From positions 1,993,501 through 2,057,500 of the forward strand of contig NZ_CP123384.1 of the NCBI RefSeq assembly GCF_040409955.1: a stretch of 64,000 nt of DNA, read 5' to 3'. This stretch comes from Salipiger sp. H15 (GTDB taxonomy: Bacteria; Pseudomonadota; Alphaproteobacteria; Rhodobacterales; Rhodobacteraceae). Positions 63,844 to 64,000 of the stretch are shown piece after piece; position 1 is the first letter of the stretch; every line of letters starts with the position of its first letter. The translations under genes and the position numbers were made by a program. A model generated the notes under the pieces. It saw nothing but the letters and a program-made list of their open reading frames with translations. It was not told where the DNA came from and did no database searches.

Positions 63844-63858
63844 TTAAAGGTTCGTTAA
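63844..63858. promoter_or_regulatory. Perfect CtrA-type site TTAA-N7-TTAA
   Basis: TTAA (63844-63847), AGGTTCG, TTAA (63855-63858), exactly the TTAA-N7-TTAA spacing bound by CtrA of alphaproteobacteria, 50 bp upstream of the sulfotransferase/hydrolase start. It is the only perfect match I noticed in the intergenic DNA of this window. Confidence 0.65.
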
Positions 63859-63919
63859 CCCTGGCGGTCAAGCGCATTCGCGCGCGGCCCGATGCCCCTG
63901 GATCCTCTCGCCGGACATG

Positions 63920-63960
63920 AAAAAACGGCGGTGCCAGGGAGGAGGAGAGGCACCGCCGTT
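63920..63960 (-). terminator. Leftward terminator for a gene beyond the right edge
   Basis: AACGGCGGTGCC / GGCACCGCCGTT, a perfect 12-bp stem with a 13-base loop; read leftward it is followed by TTTTTT (63920-63925 on this strand is AAAAAA). A second GAAAGCCC/GGGGCTTC-type hairpin starts at 63970. The gene it ends lies outside the window. Confidence 0.75.
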
Positions 63961-64000
63961 CCGTGTCACGAAAGCCCGAGGAGGAGGAGAAGGGGCTTCC

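Overview
This window is high-GC DNA from an alphaproteobacterium, almost certainly a member of the Rhodobacteraceae (Roseobacter group). The evidence is the gene content and order: a cell-division and cell-wall (dcw) cluster running mraZ-rsmH-ftsL-ftsI-murE-murF-mraY-murD-ftsW-murG-murC-murB-ddl-ftsQ-ftsA-ftsZ-lpxC-bamD-recN, a DUF2484 gene between murC and murB, DUF2842 next to purA, an FtsZ with a very long P/Q/A-rich linker, and a perfect CtrA-type site. I cannot name the genus. No rRNA, tRNA, CRISPR array, transposase or phage gene was seen.

Layout. 1-8 kb: end of an alpha/beta hydrolase gene, RNase P RNA (rnpB), ribosomal protein L33, a small secreted protein, a folate pair (pabB and a pabC-like gene), a Bax-inhibitor-type membrane protein, a DUF1127 gene divergent from a LysR regulator, a quinone oxidoreductase and a conserved XRE regulator preceded by a terminator. 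8-16 kb: a hisN-type phosphatase, two purine-type aminohydrolases (8-oxoguanine deaminase-like and guaD), two CAP-domain lipoproteins flanking an MFS transporter, mgtE and the formyl-THF cyclo-ligase. 16-29 kb: purD, xseA, a lytic transglycosylase, ftsY, yciB, an MHS-type MFS transporter, and a leftward run of tatD-MBL hydrolase, an AEC carrier, purA and DUF2842.

29.2-32.5 kb is gene-poor with local AT-rich stretches. It holds a small, possibly frameshifted membrane-protein gene and a complete compact transcription unit (sigma70-like promoter, strong SD, 67-codon gene, downstream terminator) for a Tat-like pre-peptide with a short, very basic C-terminus. Next to mraZ it also holds several arrays of TGGGA-type repeats with about 10-bp period that look like MraZ boxes.

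32.5-58.8 kb is the dcw cluster. Many genes overlap by a few bases (rsmH/ftsL, ftsL/ftsI, murE/murF, murG/murC, ddl/ftsQ, ftsQ/ftsA), so translation is probably coupled. Its products make lipid II (murE, murF, mraY, murD, murG, murC, murB, ddl), build the septum (ftsL, ftsI, ftsW, ftsQ, ftsA, ftsZ) and begin lipid A synthesis (lpxC). Two leftward genes, a ParB-like hypothetical and an HI0933-type flavoprotein, interrupt it between murD and ftsW. The mraY-murD and murB-ddl gaps are filled with consecutive perfect hairpins.

58.8-64 kb: a large inverted repeat after recN, then leftward valS and, upstream of it, an unusual sulfotransferase plus alpha/beta-hydrolase fusion gene with a perfect TTAA-N7-TTAA CtrA site about 50 bp before its start. 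The observations most worth a second look are the peptide unit at 31.1-31.6 kb, the fusion gene with its CtrA site, the MraZ-box arrays, and a dispersed intergenic hairpin family whose stem arms change in a compensatory way between copies.
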